DNA of 64,000 nucleotides from the NCBI RefSeq assembly GCF_023617245.1, contig NZ_CP067396.1:1054001-1118000 (forward strand), read 5' to 3'. A program made the position numbers and the translations under genes. Below are positions 9,043 to 17,919 of this stretch, piece after piece. Every line of letters starts with the position of its first letter. The first letter of the stretch is position 1. The notes under the pieces are model-generated. The model ran no database searches and was not told where the DNA came from. It saw only the letters and a program-made list of their open reading frames with translations. The stretch is from Lysobacter enzymogenes (GTDB lineage: Bacteria > Pseudomonadota > Gammaproteobacteria > Xanthomonadales > Xanthomonadaceae).

Positions 9043-9057
9043 TGGCACGGCCATTGC
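9043..9057 (+). promoter_or_regulatory. Sigma-54 promoter of rtcBA
   Basis: TGGCAC then five bases (GGCCA) then TTGC gives the -24/-12 elements with GG and GC exactly 12 bases apart, a perfect match to the sigma-54 consensus. The start of transcription is expected near 9069, about 325 bases before rtcB. The divergent RtcR is the obvious activator. Confidence 0.9.
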
Positions 9058-9066
9058 GTTAGTCCT

Positions 9067-9394
9067 GGCGAGTCCCGAAAGCGAATGCCCGATGGCCAAC
9101 CCCTCGGCGCCTCGCCTCGGATCGCTACCGCCGCGAGGCGGGCGCAAGCGGCGACACGGACGGTCGCCGCAGCGGCGCAAGGACGCGCCGCGACGCGGAT
9201 GCACGGATCGCCTCCGCGCGGTGGACCAGGACGGTCCGCCGGCCGCACGCGCCAAGGAGGTGCGAGGCGGCGCAGGGAAGACGCCGGCGGGCCAGGGTGG
9301 CCCGCCGGCCCGGTCTGGACCAACGATGCATCACGACAATTCAACGGCTCGAACGAGCCACGGGCACGAAGCCCGAACCGCAGGAGCTGCACCC
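9067..9394 (+). other. Long structured 5' leader of rtcB
   Basis: About 325 transcribed bases without a convincing gene. Visible stems: GGCGAG (9067) with CTCGCC (9111), competing with an 8-bp stem 9108-9115/9133-9140; an 8-bp stem 9148-9155/9163-9170; a perfect 11-bp stem 9283-9293/9299-9309 with AGGGT loop; and two small hairpins, GGCTC-GAAC-GAGCC (9346-9359) and CGGGC-ACGAA-GCCCG (9361-9375), just before the ribosome site CAGGAG of rtcB. No T-loop or complete tRNA cloverleaf was found. The frame is open in register with rtcB from 9092, but it would encode a very basic low-complexity extension. Confidence 0.45.
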
Positions 9395-10630
9395 ATGAAC
9401 GCCAACGCCAACGCCCACTACGACGTCATCCACGACCCGGGCTCGGTGCCGATCAAGCACTGGACCCGCGGCGTGCCGCTGGAAGACGAAGCGCGCCGCC
9501 AGCTGCAGAACATCGCCAAGCTGCCGTTCGTGCACCGCTGGATCGCGGTGATGCCCGACGTGCACCTGGGCAAGGGCGCGACCGTGGGTTCGGTGGTGCC
9601 GACCCTCGGCGCGATCGTGCCGGCCGCGGTCGGCGTGGATATCGGCTGCGGCATGATCGCGGTGCGCACCACCCTGGTGGCGAGCGACTTGCCGGATCAG
9701 TTAGGTCCGCTGCGCGCGGCGATCGAGAAAGCCGTGCCGCACGGCCGCACCGTCGGCCGCGGGCTGCGCGACAAGGGCGCGTGGGCGAATCCGCCGGCGG
9801 CGTCGCTGCAGGCCTGGGAACGCTTGCACGAGGGTTTCGACCGCATCGTCGCCAAGCATCCCAAGCTCGAGCGCAGCAACCACTTGAGCCACCTGGGTAC
9901 CCTGGGCACCGGCAACCACTTCGTCGAGGTCTGCCTGGACGAGGAACAGCGCGTGTGGTTCATGCTGCACTCGGGTTCGCGCGGCGTCGGCAACGCCATC
10001 GGCAGCCACTTCATCGAGTTGGCCAAGCAGGACATGCGCCGCTGGATGATCAACCTGCCGGACCAGGATCTCGCTTACCTGCCCGAAGGCAGCGACCATT
10101 ACGCCGACTATGTGTTCGCGGTGGACTGGGCGCAGCGGTTCGCGCGCGACAACCGCGAGATCATGATGCGGCACGTGGTCGAAGCGGCGCGCACGGTCAT
10201 CGCCAAGCCGTTCCAGGCGCAGGCCGAGGCGGTCAACTGCCATCACAACTACGTCAACCGCGAGCATCACTTCGGCAAGGACGTGCTGGTGACGCGCAAG
10301 GGCGCGGTGAGCGCGCGCAAGGGCGAGCTGGGCATCATCCCGGGCAGCATGGGCGCCAAGAGCTTCATCGTGCGCGGCCTCGGCAACGCCGACAGCTTCC
10401 ATAGCTGCAGCCACGGCGCCGGACGCGTGATGAGCCGCACCGAGGCCAAGAAGCGCATCAGCCTGGAAGAGCACGCCCGCGCCACCGCGCACGTGGAATG
10501 CCGCAAGGACGCCGACGTGGTCGACGAATCGCCGGCCGCCTACAAGCCGATCGACGCGGTCATGGCCGCGCAGAGCGACTTGGTCGAGATCGTGCATACC
10601 CTGCGCCAGGTCGTGTGCGTGAAGGGCTGA
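9395..10630 (+). CDS. rtcB: RtcB, 3'-phosphate RNA ligase
   Basis: A 411-residue Mn2+- and GTP-dependent ligase that joins RNA 2',3'-cyclic phosphate (or 3'-phosphate) ends to 5'-OH ends, acting in RNA repair. The metal-site motif VGVDIGCGM is near residue 80, HSGSRGVGN near 191, HHNYVNREHHFG near 285, and SHGAGR near 339 carries the His that becomes guanylylated. The family is about 400-480 residues, so this is a short-type RtcB as in gammaproteobacterial rtcBA operons. AGGAG 8-9 bases before the ATG at 9395 supports this start over the in-frame upstream codons. Under the sigma-54 promoter at 9043. Confidence 0.95.
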   Translation: MNANANAHYDVIHDPGSVPIKHWTRGVPLEDEARRQLQNIAKLPFVHRWIAVMPDVHLGKGATVGSVVPTLGAIVPAAVGVDIGCGMIAVRTTLVASDLPDQLGPLRAAIEKAVPHGRTVGRGLRDKGAWANPPAASLQAWERLHEGFDRIVAKHPKLERSNHLSHLGTLGTGNHFVEVCLDEEQRVWFMLHSGSRGVGNAIGSHFIELAKQDMRRWMINLPDQDLAYLPEGSDHYADYVFAVDWAQRFARDNREIMMRHVVEAARTVIAKPFQAQAEAVNCHHNYVNREHHFGKDVLVTRKGAVSARKGELGIIPGSMGAKSFIVRGLGNADSFHSCSHGAGRVMSRTEAKKRISLEEHARATAHVECRKDADVVDESPAAYKPIDAVMAAQSDLVEIVHTLRQVVCVKG

Positions 10631-10748
10631 TCGACGGATGGACGCGAGCGGCGGATTGAACCGACACAGCGGGCGGCGCGAGCCGCCCGCATCGAACCCG
10701 GCAAGGAAACGACAGCGCGCGGCGGAGCCCGCGCGCGCGGGAAAGACC

Positions 10749-11783
10749 ATGGACAAGAAAATGGAAATGATCGAAATCAGCGGCGCGACCGGCGGCGGCC
10801 AGCTGCTGCGCACGGCGCTGGCGCTGAGCCTGTGCACCGGCACCGCGTTCGAGATGCAGCACATCCGCGCCAAGCGCAAGCGCCCGGGCCTGATGCGCCA
10901 GCACCTCACCGCGGTCGGCGCGGCCGCGCAGATCGGCCGCGCCTACGTCGAAGGCGCGCAGCTCGGCGCGACCACGCTGCGCTTCGTCCCGGGCCAGGTG
11001 CAGCCGGGCCGCTACCGCTTCTCCATCGGCACCGCCGGTTCGGCGACGCTGGTGCTGCAGACGGTGCTGCCGGCGTTGTGGGCCTGCGATGCGGCCTCGG
11101 AAATCACCGTCGAAGGCGGCACCCACAACCCGCTCGCGCCGAGCGCCGACTTCCTCGCCGAGTGCTACCTGCCGGCGCTGCGCCGGTTCGGCGTGGAGAC
11201 CGCGTTCGCGCTGCACCGCCACGGCTTCTTCCCGGCCGGCGGCGGCTGCGTGCAGTTGCGCGTCGCGCCCGGCGCGGGCTTGCACCCGGCGAATTTCCTC
11301 GAGCGCGACCCCGCGCCGCGTCTGCAGGCAACCGCGCTGTTGGCGTCGCTGGCCGACGCGATCGGCCAGCGCGAGCTGCAGGTGCTGGCCGGGCAGCTGA
11401 AGTTGGGCCCCGACGCGTTGCAGCTGCGCCGCGCGCCGACCGCGCAAAGCCCGGCCAATGTGCTGATGCTGAAGATCGGCGGCGAAGGCCAGCACACCGA
11501 GCTGTTCGATGCGCTCGGCGAGCGCGGCGTCGGCGCCGAGCAGGTCGCCGCCGGACTGGCGCGGCGCGTGGGCGAGTACCTGAGCGCGGACGCGGCGGTC
11601 GGCGAGCACCTGTCCGACCAGTTGCTGCTGCCGATGGCGCTGGCCGGCGGCGGCGAATTCACCACCGCCTTCGTCAGCGATCATCTGTCGAGCAATGCGC
11701 GCCTGATCGAGAAGTTCCTGCCGGTGGAGATCGACTGGGTCCAGCAGGGCAAGCGCTGCTGGCGGGTGACGGTGAACTCGTGA
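10749..11783 (+). CDS. rtcA: RtcA, RNA 3'-terminal phosphate cyclase
   Basis: A 344-residue enzyme that uses ATP to turn an RNA 3'-phosphate into a 2',3'-cyclic phosphate, making substrate for RtcB. Family motifs are present: GGGQLLRTALALS near residue 16, HGFFPAGGGCVQLRV near 160, and the C-terminal SDHLSSNARL with the catalytic His near 317. It lies 118 bases after rtcB; that gap holds a GGGCGGC-GCGA-GCCGCCC hairpin with a GNRA loop (10671-10688). An upstream in-frame ATG at 10638 would add 37 basic residues not expected in the family, so 10749 is chosen. Confidence 0.93.
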   Translation: MDKKMEMIEISGATGGGQLLRTALALSLCTGTAFEMQHIRAKRKRPGLMRQHLTAVGAAAQIGRAYVEGAQLGATTLRFVPGQVQPGRYRFSIGTAGSATLVLQTVLPALWACDAASEITVEGGTHNPLAPSADFLAECYLPALRRFGVETAFALHRHGFFPAGGGCVQLRVAPGAGLHPANFLERDPAPRLQATALLASLADAIGQRELQVLAGQLKLGPDALQLRRAPTAQSPANVLMLKIGGEGQHTELFDALGERGVGAEQVAAGLARRVGEYLSADAAVGEHLSDQLLLPMALAGGGEFTTAFVSDHLSSNARLIEKFLPVEIDWVQQGKRCWRVTVNS

Positions 11784-11811
11784 ACAAACATAGCCACGGC
11801 GCAAACGAGCA

Positions 11812-11841
11812 GGCCGCGCGGCCCCACCGCGCGGCCTTTTT
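11812..11841 (+). terminator. Rho-independent terminator of rtcBA
   Basis: Perfect 10-bp stem GGCCGCGCGG/CCGCGCGGCC with CCCCA loop, then five T. It stands between convergent genes. Confidence 0.9.
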
Positions 11842-11890
11842 CATGGTGCGGCGCTCGTGTCCGCCGATGCCGCGTTTTCGATGGCGCGCC

Positions 11891-13957
11891 TCAGTAGTTG
11901 GCCGGATTGGAACTGAAAGTCACCGGCACGCTGACGCTGACGCAGCCGCCGACCGGCAGCACGATGCCGGCGACGCTGATCGAGGTATTGCCGGCGGCGC
12001 CGCCGCCGGAGGGGCAGGTGCCCGGGGTGGGGCCGCTGCCGGTGCAGGTCCAGCCGGTGGTCAGGGTCGCGCCGGCCGGCAGAGTGTCGGTGATGGTGGC
12101 GCCGTTGGCCGGGTCCGGACCGCTGTCGTTGCAGGCGTTGAGGACGTAGATGGTGCTGGTGCCGGGCGTATAGCTGGTGCGGCTGTCGTCCTTGCTGAGG
12201 CGCAGGCTCACCGACGGCCGCACCACCGGCGTGCTGGTTGGGGTCGAATCCGGGCAGGGCGTGGCCAGGGTGCAATTGGGGTCGCCGCCGCCGGCGACGC
12301 GCGCGGTATTGATCAAGGGCCCGGTCGCGGCGAAGGCGACGTTGACGGCGAACGAGAAACTGGAACTGCCCGCCGCGGCGATGGCCGCGTTGCTCTGGCA
12401 GGTCAGCACGTTGCTGGCCGCGGTGCAGGCCCAGTTGGCCGCGTTCGCGCCGCCCAGCGCGACCGCGCCGTTGGGCACGCTGAGCCCGGCCGGCAGCGCG
12501 TCGGTGACGGTGATCTGGCCGGCCGTGGCGACGTTGCCGGCGTTGGCGACGGCGATGGCGTAGGTGCCGGTGCCGCCGGCGGTGAAGCTGGCCGGCGTGG
12601 CGGTCTTGTCCACCGACAGGTTCACGCAGTCCACCGCGAAGTTGACGCTGGAGCTGTTGTTGGCGGTGTTGATGTCGCCGAAGCGGTCGCTGTTGGAGAA
12701 GGCGACCGTGGCGGTGTTGGTCACGGTGCTGTTGCAGGTGGCGTTGTTGGCGAGCGTGCCGGTGACGGTGAAGGTCAGCGTGCCGCCGGGCAACAGCGAA
12801 TAGCCGCCGGTCACGGCGATGTTGCCGCTGCCGTTGGCCGGACAGGTGGAGCCGGCGCTCGCGACGCAGCTCCAGCTGACCCCGGTGACCTGGGCCGGAA
12901 AGCTGTCGGCGATGTCGGGCGCGTCGGTGCCGGGGATCGTCGGCGCCTGGTTGCCGGCGACGACCGGGTTGATGTCGTTGTTGCTGACCACCAGGGTGTA
13001 GGTCACCGGTTGGCCGCGGCGGATGCGCGGGGCCGAGACGGTCTTGACGATGCCCACGTCGGCCGGCACCGAGGCCAGCATGTTGCGGATCTCATGGATG
13101 TTGTTGAGGCCGCCGGTGGACGCGGCATAGCCCATGCGCAGGTTGGCCGGCGCGGGGTAGTTGAAATTGACGTTGTTGAGCAGCACGGTCTGGGTGCCGC
13201 CGGTCGGGCCCTGCGAAACGGTGACGGTGTAGCCCGGCTGCGGCGTGTTCGGAATCAGCGCCACCATCAGGTGGTTGCTGGTGGGGCGGGTGGTGACGCT
13301 GGGCGAGTCGATGCCGCCGCTCACCGCGGCGTTGGCCAGCCAGCGGTAGCTGTCGCTGGCCGGGCCGCGCAGCACCAGGCGGTCGGACTGGCTGCCGGGG
13401 CTGCCGCTGGTGGACGGGCAGCCGCCGGTGACGCCCGGCAGTTGTCCGGAGAAGTTGCCGAACTCGTCCAGGCCCAGGCCGAGGTAGGCGCCGTTGCCGC
13501 CGCAATAACCCAGGCTGCCGCCGGGGCTGCCGCCCATGGTGCCGGTGGCGTCGTAGAGGAAGAAGGTGGTGCCATCGGCGCCGTTGCCGCCCCAGTTGAC
13601 GTAGTCGAACTCGACGGTGACGCCCTGGGTGGACGGAAACGAGCCGCCGGTGTACAGCGCCTGGCCCTGGTGATTGTTGAGGTTGGTGGTCAGGCGCAGC
13701 CAGCCGCTGCCGTTGGCGTCGTTGACGTTGTTGGGGATGGCGCCGTAACCGCCGGTCAGGATGCCGCTGCGGTTGGTGCCGGGATTGGTGCCGGTGATGG
13801 TCCAGCCCGCCTCGGTGTTGTTGCGGAAGGTCGAGGAGACCTTGAACTGGGCCTGCGCGGCGGGCGCGAACAGCAGCGCCAGCGGCAACCCGAGCAGCAC
13901 CCAAGGTGCCGCCGGGCGCAGGCCGGCGTTGCGCGAACAGCGATCGTGTCTATGCAT
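11891..13957 (-). CDS. Secreted L-type lectin-like protein with DUF11 repeats
   Basis: A 688-residue exported protein (signal peptide ending APAAQAQ near residue 37). Residues about 40-300 look like a bacterial L-type lectin sandwich, with GVTVEFDYVNWGGNGADGTT and GLGLDEFGNF as the typical sugar/calcium-site strands. Three DUF11 (conserved repeat) beta domains follow: the first starts at DVGIVKTVSAP, the second at LSVDKTATPASFTAGG, the third at SLRLSKDDSRTSYTPG. Cys pairs in each repeat suggest disulphides. The third domain ends at FSSNPANY directly before the stop, with no sorting signal. Likely a cell-surface adhesin. ATG at 13957 is the only start close to the signal peptide. Confidence 0.7.
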   Translation of the reverse strand: MHRHDRCSRNAGLRPAAPWVLLGLPLALLFAPAAQAQFKVSSTFRNNTEAGWTITGTNPGTNRSGILTGGYGAIPNNVNDANGSGWLRLTTNLNNHQGQALYTGGSFPSTQGVTVEFDYVNWGGNGADGTTFFLYDATGTMGGSPGGSLGYCGGNGAYLGLGLDEFGNFSGQLPGVTGGCPSTSGSPGSQSDRLVLRGPASDSYRWLANAAVSGGIDSPSVTTRPTSNHLMVALIPNTPQPGYTVTVSQGPTGGTQTVLLNNVNFNYPAPANLRMGYAASTGGLNNIHEIRNMLASVPADVGIVKTVSAPRIRRGQPVTYTLVVSNNDINPVVAGNQAPTIPGTDAPDIADSFPAQVTGVSWSCVASAGSTCPANGSGNIAVTGGYSLLPGGTLTFTVTGTLANNATCNSTVTNTATVAFSNSDRFGDINTANNSSSVNFAVDCVNLSVDKTATPASFTAGGTGTYAIAVANAGNVATAGQITVTDALPAGLSVPNGAVALGGANAANWACTAASNVLTCQSNAAIAAAGSSSFSFAVNVAFAATGPLINTARVAGGGDPNCTLATPCPDSTPTSTPVVRPSVSLRLSKDDSRTSYTPGTSTIYVLNACNDSGPDPANGATITDTLPAGATLTTGWTCTGSGPTPGTCPSGGGAAGNTSISVAGIVLPVGGCVSVSVPVTFSSNPANY

Positions 13958-14290
13958 AGCGTTGCGGCTCAGGAGCCGACGTCCCCCATGGGCGCGTCCG
14001 GGCGCGATTCGCACGCTCCGCTCAGCGAGATGAAAAACGCGTAAAAACGTGCGCTCGTTGTGCAGGAAAGTTCGCTGGGTCGCAATTTTCGGGCGACTGG
14101 CGGCACGTTGGGATGCCCGGCGCGGCGCCGCCGCCGTAGCGGCCGGCGTGGGTGGGGAAGGCGGGCGCCGTGCCTGCGGCTGGCGGCGAGCCGTTGCGCG
14201 ACGTCGGGCCGACCGAGCGGCTGCCACGCTCACCGTCGCGGCGAGGCCCGCCCTGCCTGGCCGGCGGCCCTGCGGGCCCCAGGCCTTACA
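13958..14290. other. Divergent intergenic region, lectin gene and dusA
   Basis: 333 bases with no gene supported on either strand. A GGCTC-CT-GAGCC hairpin lies just upstream of the lectin-gene start. No promoter or regulator site could be assigned. Confidence 0.5.
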
Positions 14291-15322
<1,032 letters not shown>

Positions 15323-15523
15323 GGCCGCGGCGCCGGCGCAAGGCCTGTCGCGTCGCCCGATTGCGTACCTGTCTGGGTGGCGCGCTGCGTCCGCGGCGAC
15401 GCGGTCGCGCCCGGTTCCGCGTACCGAGCGGCCGGGCCGCGATCGCGACCCGGACCTGGGCCCGAGGCGAAGCCCCCAAACGAGCCCGCACCCGAGCCGG
15501 AACCCGAGCTGGAACCCGAGCCG

Positions 15524-16450
15524 ATGATCACCCGAGACCCGCACGCCTTCTTCGAGCACGCCCGCGACCTGGCCCCGGACTTCGGCTCGGCCATCGCCCG
15601 CGCCGCGTTCCTGGTCGCGCCCGACGGCTTCGCCCGCGCCGAGCAATCGGCCGGCGACAACCGCTACATGGCGCAGGCCCAGGCCTTCGACGCCGGCCGC
15701 GCCGGCGCCCAGCACCGCGCCTTGCACCAGGCCCTGTCGCAGGTCCTGCCGACGGTCTGCTTCGCCGGCGACCCCGAGACGCCCGACGCGCTGTTCCCCA
15801 ACAACGTCTTCGCCACCGCCCGCTCTGCCGGCGCCGCGCCGCGCTATCTGGTGGGGCGCATGCGCCACCCGGTGCGCCAGCGCGAGGCCGCGCGCAGCGA
15901 TATCCGCCGCTTCTTCGAGGACGTGCTGGGCTACGAGGAAGTGGACCTGTCGCAGCAGCCGCACCCGTGCGAACTGACCGGCGCGATGGTGATCGACCGC
16001 TCGCGCGGGCTCGGCTACGCCGGTCTGTCGGAGCGCTGCGACGAACGCGGCGCGGCGCTGATGCACCGGGCCTTCGGCCTGCGCGCCACCTTGCTGTTCG
16101 ACCTGGCGCAGGGCGAGTACCACACCAACGTGGTGCTGGCGGTGCTGGCCGGACGCGCCGCCCTGGTCAGCCCGGCCGGCTTCGCCGATCCGGCGGTCGC
16201 CGCGGCCATCGCCGGGTTCTACGGCAGCCGCGGGATCGTGCTCGACGCCGCCGAGCAGGCCGCCTTCGCCGCCAACGCCATCGCCCTGTCGACGTATACG
16301 CTTTGGATGAGCGCGGGCGCGTCCCGGGCCCTGCGCGACGAGACCCGCCAGGCCCTGGCCTCGGCCGGATTCGCGGTGGCGACGGTCGAGCTGGACGCGA
16401 TCGAAGCCGCCGGCGGCTCGTTGCGTTGCTGCGTCGGCGAGGTGTTCTGA
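15524..16450 (+). CDS. CtlX-like guanidino-group hydrolase (arginine deiminase-related)
   Basis: A 308-residue member of the amidinotransferase/arginine deiminase superfamily, close in layout to CtlX (citrulline-related hydrolases). Signature parts: FPNNVFAT (acidic/Asn substrate pocket) near residue 87, ELTGAMVIDRSRGLGY near 150, the catalytic His in YHTNVVLA near 204, and the C-terminal nucleophile Cys in SLRCCVGEVF (302 or 303). The exact substrate is not certain. The upstream frame is open through a run of Glu-Pro codons from a short repeated DNA unit (about 15481-15523); ATG 15524 gives the usual family length. Confidence 0.75.
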   Translation: MITRDPHAFFEHARDLAPDFGSAIARAAFLVAPDGFARAEQSAGDNRYMAQAQAFDAGRAGAQHRALHQALSQVLPTVCFAGDPETPDALFPNNVFATARSAGAAPRYLVGRMRHPVRQREAARSDIRRFFEDVLGYEEVDLSQQPHPCELTGAMVIDRSRGLGYAGLSERCDERGAALMHRAFGLRATLLFDLAQGEYHTNVVLAVLAGRAALVSPAGFADPAVAAAIAGFYGSRGIVLDAAEQAAFAANAIALSTYTLWMSAGASRALRDETRQALASAGFAVATVELDAIEAAGGSLRCCVGEVF

Positions 16451-16629
16451 GCATGGCCGGGCGCCGCCGGCCGACCGCACGGCCCCGCTGTGACGCGGGT
16501 CCGGGCGGGCTGAATGGCGCCCCGGGGGCGCCGGAAAAGTTCAGATCGGATTCACCGCTGCGTTTCGAAAATGCCGGCACGTCGCTTATTCGCCGCTACA
16601 TCGTTCCGCTGGGGGCTAGTCCGAACGCC

Positions 16630-16968
16630 ATGCACATCCGCTCCGCCCGCGTCCCGTCGCTGCTGCTCGTCGCCTCGCTGGCGGCCGGCAACGCCTGGGC
16701 GCAGCACGACGGCGAGCGCTGGCGCGGCCACGACCGGCGCGAAGGCCAGCAGCAGACCCTGTCCGATTCGGTCCGCCGCTTCGAGAAAGAAAGCGGCGGC
16801 GGTCAGGTCCTGAGCGCGGAACGCGTCCCCTTCGACGGCCGCGACGTCAATCGGGTCAAGGTGGTCGATTCCAGCGGCCGGGTCCGGGTCTACATGGACG
16901 ATCCGCAGCAGCGCGGGCGCCGCGACGACGACCGCCCTACACGCCGCGACGACAACAATAACGACTAA
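16630..16968 (+). CDS. Small periplasmic PepSY-like protein upstream of phoP
   Basis: A 112-residue exported protein with a signal peptide ending at AWAQ near residue 25. The central part, from SVRRFEKESGGGQVLSAERV to VKVVDSSGRVRVYMDDP, has the helix-strand pattern of a PepSY-like domain, often linked to peptidase inhibition or envelope sensing. The tail is a very charged Arg/Asp/Asn run. It ends 60 bases before phoP, so it is probably co-transcribed with phoPQ and may act in the same envelope response. Assignment of PepSY is by pattern and is moderate. Confidence 0.65.
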   Translation: MHIRSARVPSLLLVASLAAGNAWAQHDGERWRGHDRREGQQQTLSDSVRRFEKESGGGQVLSAERVPFDGRDVNRVKVVDSSGRVRVYMDDPQQRGRRDDDRPTRRDDNNND

Positions 16969-17028
16969 CCTTCGCTCCGACGGTCCGCAAAACGATCCTG
17001 TCGGGCCGAAATCATCAAGGGAGTGCCC

Positions 17029-17712
17029 ATGCGAATTCTGCTGGTCGAAGACGAAGCGCCGCTGCGCGAGACCCTGGCCGCGCGCCTGAAGCGCGAGGGC
17101 TTCGCGGTCGATGCCGCGCAAGACGGCGAGGAGGGCCTGTACATGGGCCGCGAAGTGCCGTTCGACCTGGGCATCATCGATCTGGGCTTGCCGAAGATGT
17201 CGGGCATGGAGCTGATCAAGGCCCTGCGCGACGAGGGCAAGAAATTCCCGGTGCTGATCCTGACCGCGCGTTCGAGCTGGCAGGACAAGGTCGAGGGCCT
17301 CAAGCAGGGCGCCGACGATTACCTGGTCAAGCCGTTCCACGTCGAAGAGCTGCTGGCCCGCCTCAACGCGCTGGTGCGCCGTGCCGCCGGCTGGAGCAAG
17401 CCGACCCTGGAGTGCGGTCCGGTCATGCTCGACCTGGCCGCGCAGACGGTCAGCGTCAACGGCGGCAACGTCGACCTGACCAGCTACGAGTACAAGGTGC
17501 TGGAGTACCTGATGATGCACGCCGGCGAGCTGGTCTCGAAGGCCGATCTCACCGAGCACATCTACCAGCAGGATTTCGACCGCGACTCCAACGTGCTGGA
17601 AGTCTTCATCGGCCGCCTGCGCAAGAAGCTCGATCCCGACGGCGCGCTCAAGCCGATCGAGACCGTGCGCGGCCGCGGCTACCGTTTCGCCATTCCGCGC
17701 AGCGGCGACTGA
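17029..17712 (+). CDS. phoP: PhoP-like response regulator
   Basis: A 227-residue OmpR-class regulator. The receiver domain has the acidic pocket in LLVEDE, the phospho-acceptor Asp in IIDLGLPKMSG near residue 51, the conserved Thr in LTARSS and Lys in LVKPFH. The C-terminal winged helix ends in VRGRGYRFAI. AAGGGAG precedes the ATG at 17029; a GTG at 17023 is an alternative. Named PhoP because the paired sensor downstream and the upstream PepSY-like gene match the Xanthomonadaceae phoPQ arrangement; response to Mg2+ or cationic peptides is family knowledge. Confidence 0.85.
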   Translation: MRILLVEDEAPLRETLAARLKREGFAVDAAQDGEEGLYMGREVPFDLGIIDLGLPKMSGMELIKALRDEGKKFPVLILTARSSWQDKVEGLKQGADDYLVKPFHVEELLARLNALVRRAAGWSKPTLECGPVMLDLAAQTVSVNGGNVDLTSYEYKVLEYLMMHAGELVSKADLTEHIYQQDFDRDSNVLEVFIGRLRKKLDPDGALKPIETVRGRGYRFAIPRSGD

Positions 17713-17919
17713 GCCGCTCGTCCGCCGACCGCGCACGTTGACAGCATTCGCGCGGCGGCGATCCAATAGACCGCCGCTTTCGCGGCGGCATGCCCGCTTC
17801 CCGGCCGACACCGCGCCGGCGGCGGTTTCCCCAGTTCGGTCCCAGGAGCAGTTCGGACCCATGCGGCCCGCGCCATCCACCGTAGCGGCGCAGACGGCCG
17901 CGACCGCCCGGCGGTCGCC

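Noticed and set aside
9092..9394. In-frame N-terminal extension of RtcB
   Set aside because: The extension would be about 100 low-complexity basic residues that no RtcB has, and a good ribosome site precedes the ATG at 9395.
9067..9394. A tRNA or tRNA-like cloverleaf in the rtcB leader
   Set aside because: Searched for TTCGANT-type T-loops and acceptor pairing; GGCTCGAACGAGCC forms only a simple 5-bp hairpin, so no tRNA is claimed.
12177..12803. Forward-strand frames over the lectin/DUF11 gene
   Set aside because: Shadow frames; the reverse strand has a signal peptide and recognisable domains throughout.
10832..14044. 1070-residue forward frame across rtcA and the lectin gene
   Set aside because: Low-complexity shadow of rtcA in one part and antisense of the lectin gene in the other.
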